Positions 22,843-24,271 of a DNA stretch of 24,271 nucleotides are shown here, in pieces (position 1 is the first letter of the stretch; each line of letters begins with the position of its first letter). Position numbers and translations under genes: made by a program. The stretch lies in NCBI GenBank assembly GCA_036272735.1, contig DATAYF010000745.1, positions 1 through 24,271 of the forward strand, in the 5' to 3' direction. This DNA is from DATAYF01 sp036272735. Its GTDB lineage: Bacteria; Chloroflexota; Ktedonobacteria; Ktedonobacterales; Ktedonobacteraceae. The notes under the pieces were generated by a model that had not been told where the DNA came from, did no database searches, and saw only the letters and a program-made list of their open reading frames with translations.

Positions 22843-24018
22843 CTACGCGTTATGTCGTTTGATAAAGCGATCCATACGCACCAACGCTTCCTCAAGCTGA
22901 GGATACGCGGTACAGTACGCCGCGCGGATGTAGCCAACGCCAGCGGCCCCAAAGGAACTACCAGGCACCACTGCGACCTCCTCTTCGAATAGCAATTTCT
23001 CAGCGAACTCTTCATCGGTCATACCAGTCTGGCTGACAGATGGAAAGGCATAGAACGCGCCACGCGGCTCACAGCACGTTAAGCCAATTAGATTCAGCCC
23101 ATCGACAAACATGCGTCGTCGTCGCGCGTAATCCGCGTGCATGCTCTCTACGTCAGGCTCGCCATAGCGCAGGGCTGCGAGCGCTGCTTCTTGCGGAGCC
23201 GTGCCCGCACACATAATAGCGTATTGGTGCACCTTCAACATCGCTTCCATAATATAGATTGGAGCAGCAACGTAGCCAACGCGCCAACCGGTCATAGCGT
23301 AGGCTTTGGAAAAGCCGTCCAGCAGCACGGTACGTTCGCGCATACCGGGCATAGTCGCAATACTGATATGCTTGGTCTCGTATACCAGGCGACTATACAC
23401 CTCGTCGGCGGCAACGAGCAAATTATGCGCTACCGCTAACTGAGCAATACGCTCCAATTCGGCGCGTGGAATGACCGAGCCGGTGGGATTGTTGGGATTA
23501 CCAAGCAAAATCATCTTGGTGCGTGGAGTAATCGCGGCGGCAATCTCCTCAGCCCGCACGGCAAAGCCATGTTGCGCATAGGTCGGAACTGGCACAGGAA
23601 CGCCACCAGCAAAAATAATATCGGCTTCATACGCAACATAACCAGGGTCAGGCGAGATCACCTCATCGCCTTCGTCGATCAGCGTGCGCATCGTTACATC
23701 TACGCCTTCGCTGACCCCAACCGTGACCAGAATTTCGGTTGCAGGATCATAGGTCAATCCATATCGGCGCTGCAACATGGCCGCAATCTCTTCGCGCAGT
23801 TCCAATATGCCATAATTCGAGGTATAACGCGTATGCCCCTGCTGAATTGAGGCAATACCAGCCTGGCGAATATGCTCAGGCGTCACAAAATCAGGTTCGC
23901 CTACGCCTAAAGAAATAACATTTGGCATCGTATTGATAATATCAAAGAACTTACGGATACCCGAAGGTTTTACCTTGCGGACACGTTGCGATAATATTTC
24001 GCGTTTGACTGCATCCAT
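22843..24018 (-). CDS. Class I/II PLP aminotransferase (aspartate aminotransferase-like)
   Basis: A 391-aa fold-type I aminotransferase, family Igamma by appearance. Residues: SLGVGEPDF (36-44) at the N-terminus, substrate/PLP loop NPNNPTG (174-180), Asp205 and Tyr208 in ADEVYSR, PLP lysine Lys238 in DGFSKAYAMTGWR, Arg246, and the carboxylate-binding Arg365 in GYIRAAYCTAY. The length is normal. The substrate is not certain: aspartate, aromatic or branched-chain keto acids are all possible. The neighbouring ilv genes make a branched-chain role possible but do not prove it. ATG 24018 has AGAGG about 10 nt upstream. The remaining 24019-24271 is AT-rich and shows no gene. Confidence 0.92.
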   Translation of the reverse strand: MDAVKREILSQRVRKVKPSGIRKFFDIINTMPNVISLGVGEPDFVTPEHIRQAGIASIQQGHTRYTSNYGILELREEIAAMLQRRYGLTYDPATEILVTVGVSEGVDVTMRTLIDEGDEVISPDPGYVAYEADIIFAGGVPVPVPTYAQHGFAVRAEEIAAAITPRTKMILLGNPNNPTGSVIPRAELERIAQLAVAHNLLVAADEVYSRLVYETKHISIATMPGMRERTVLLDGFSKAYAMTGWRVGYVAAPIYIMEAMLKVHQYAIMCAGTAPQEAALAALRYGEPDVESMHADYARRRRMFVDGLNLIGLTCCEPRGAFYAFPSVSQTGMTDEEFAEKLLFEEEVAVVPGSSFGAAGVGYIRAAYCTAYPQLEEALVRMDRFIKRHNA

Positions 24019-24271
24019 ATAGAATTTCCTCTCTGCTTTTCACTTATACTCTCAAAAACAACTGTATCATAAAAGATGATCAACCACAACACACCAATTA
24101 CGTATTTTTTGTGCAAGTAGAGCAAAAAAGCCAGCTACTATCCGCAATGATGCATATATCGATAAAAGACATACATGCTACGATCTACGATGGTAACAGT
24201 CGTACTATATCATCAATACACCTTACAGACAAAAAACTGGTTTACTCTTCTATTACATACCCAGACCGCGC

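Noticed and set aside
1..24271. CRISPR array, prophage, integrase or toxin-antitoxin module
   Set aside because: No spaced direct-repeat array, phage gene or typical toxin-antitoxin pair was found on either strand.

Overview
The window looks like a chromosomal segment of a Ktedonobacteria-like member of the Chloroflexota. That placement is an inference. It rests on intermediate GC content, G-rich Shine-Dalgarno sites, a bacterial XPB-type helicase, an Rv2466c/DsbA-like protein, repeat-rich spacers, and the general look of the proteins. No rRNA, tRNA, CRISPR array, transposase or phage gene was found.

Layout. (1) Positions 1-640, minus strand: the 5' end of a small coiled-coil protein running off the left edge, a perfect 51-bp palindrome, and what looks like the C-terminal remnant of a YraN/UPF0102 gene. 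(2) 639-3833, plus strand: an alpha/beta hydrolase, then yebC, ruvC and ruvA (DNA recombination and repair; ruvB is not here). A MITE-like element with internal 13-bp tandem repeats sits between yebC and ruvC, and a ~240-bp imperfect palindrome follows ruvA. (3) 4237-6473: a two-domain ABM-like protein (plus), converging on a conserved unknown gene that seems to start at ACG (minus), then a receiver-GGDEF regulator (minus). (4) 6474-7291: 818 bp without a convincing gene. (5) 7292-11254, plus strand: an alpha/beta-hydrolase-fold protein lacking its nucleophile serine, an XPB-like helicase, a thioredoxin-fold protein lacking CxxC, and mannose-6-phosphate isomerase. (6) 11298-16489, minus strand: a small membrane protein, then an overlapping group read as thrB-thrC-membrane glycosyltransferase. 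(7) 16736-21373, minus strand: ilvB-ilvN-ilvC-leuA, preceded by a ~500-nt leader that encodes a hydrophobic 102-aa ORF and carries three strong hairpins, the last a terminator. (8) 22123-24018: a DsbA-family monothiol protein divergent from the ilv operon, a bidirectional terminator, and a class I aminotransferase.

The metabolic core is amino-acid biosynthesis from homoserine to threonine (thrB, thrC), and on to branched-chain amino acids (ilvBNC, leuA). LeuA ends before the usual feedback domain, so control of this branch may rest on the ilvB leader and on AHAS feedback through IlvN. The observations most worth checking are the ilv leader (hairpins plus hydrophobic ORF), the ACG-start gene, the seemingly non-catalytic hydrolase and thioredoxin relatives, and the repeat elements around yebC-ruvCA.
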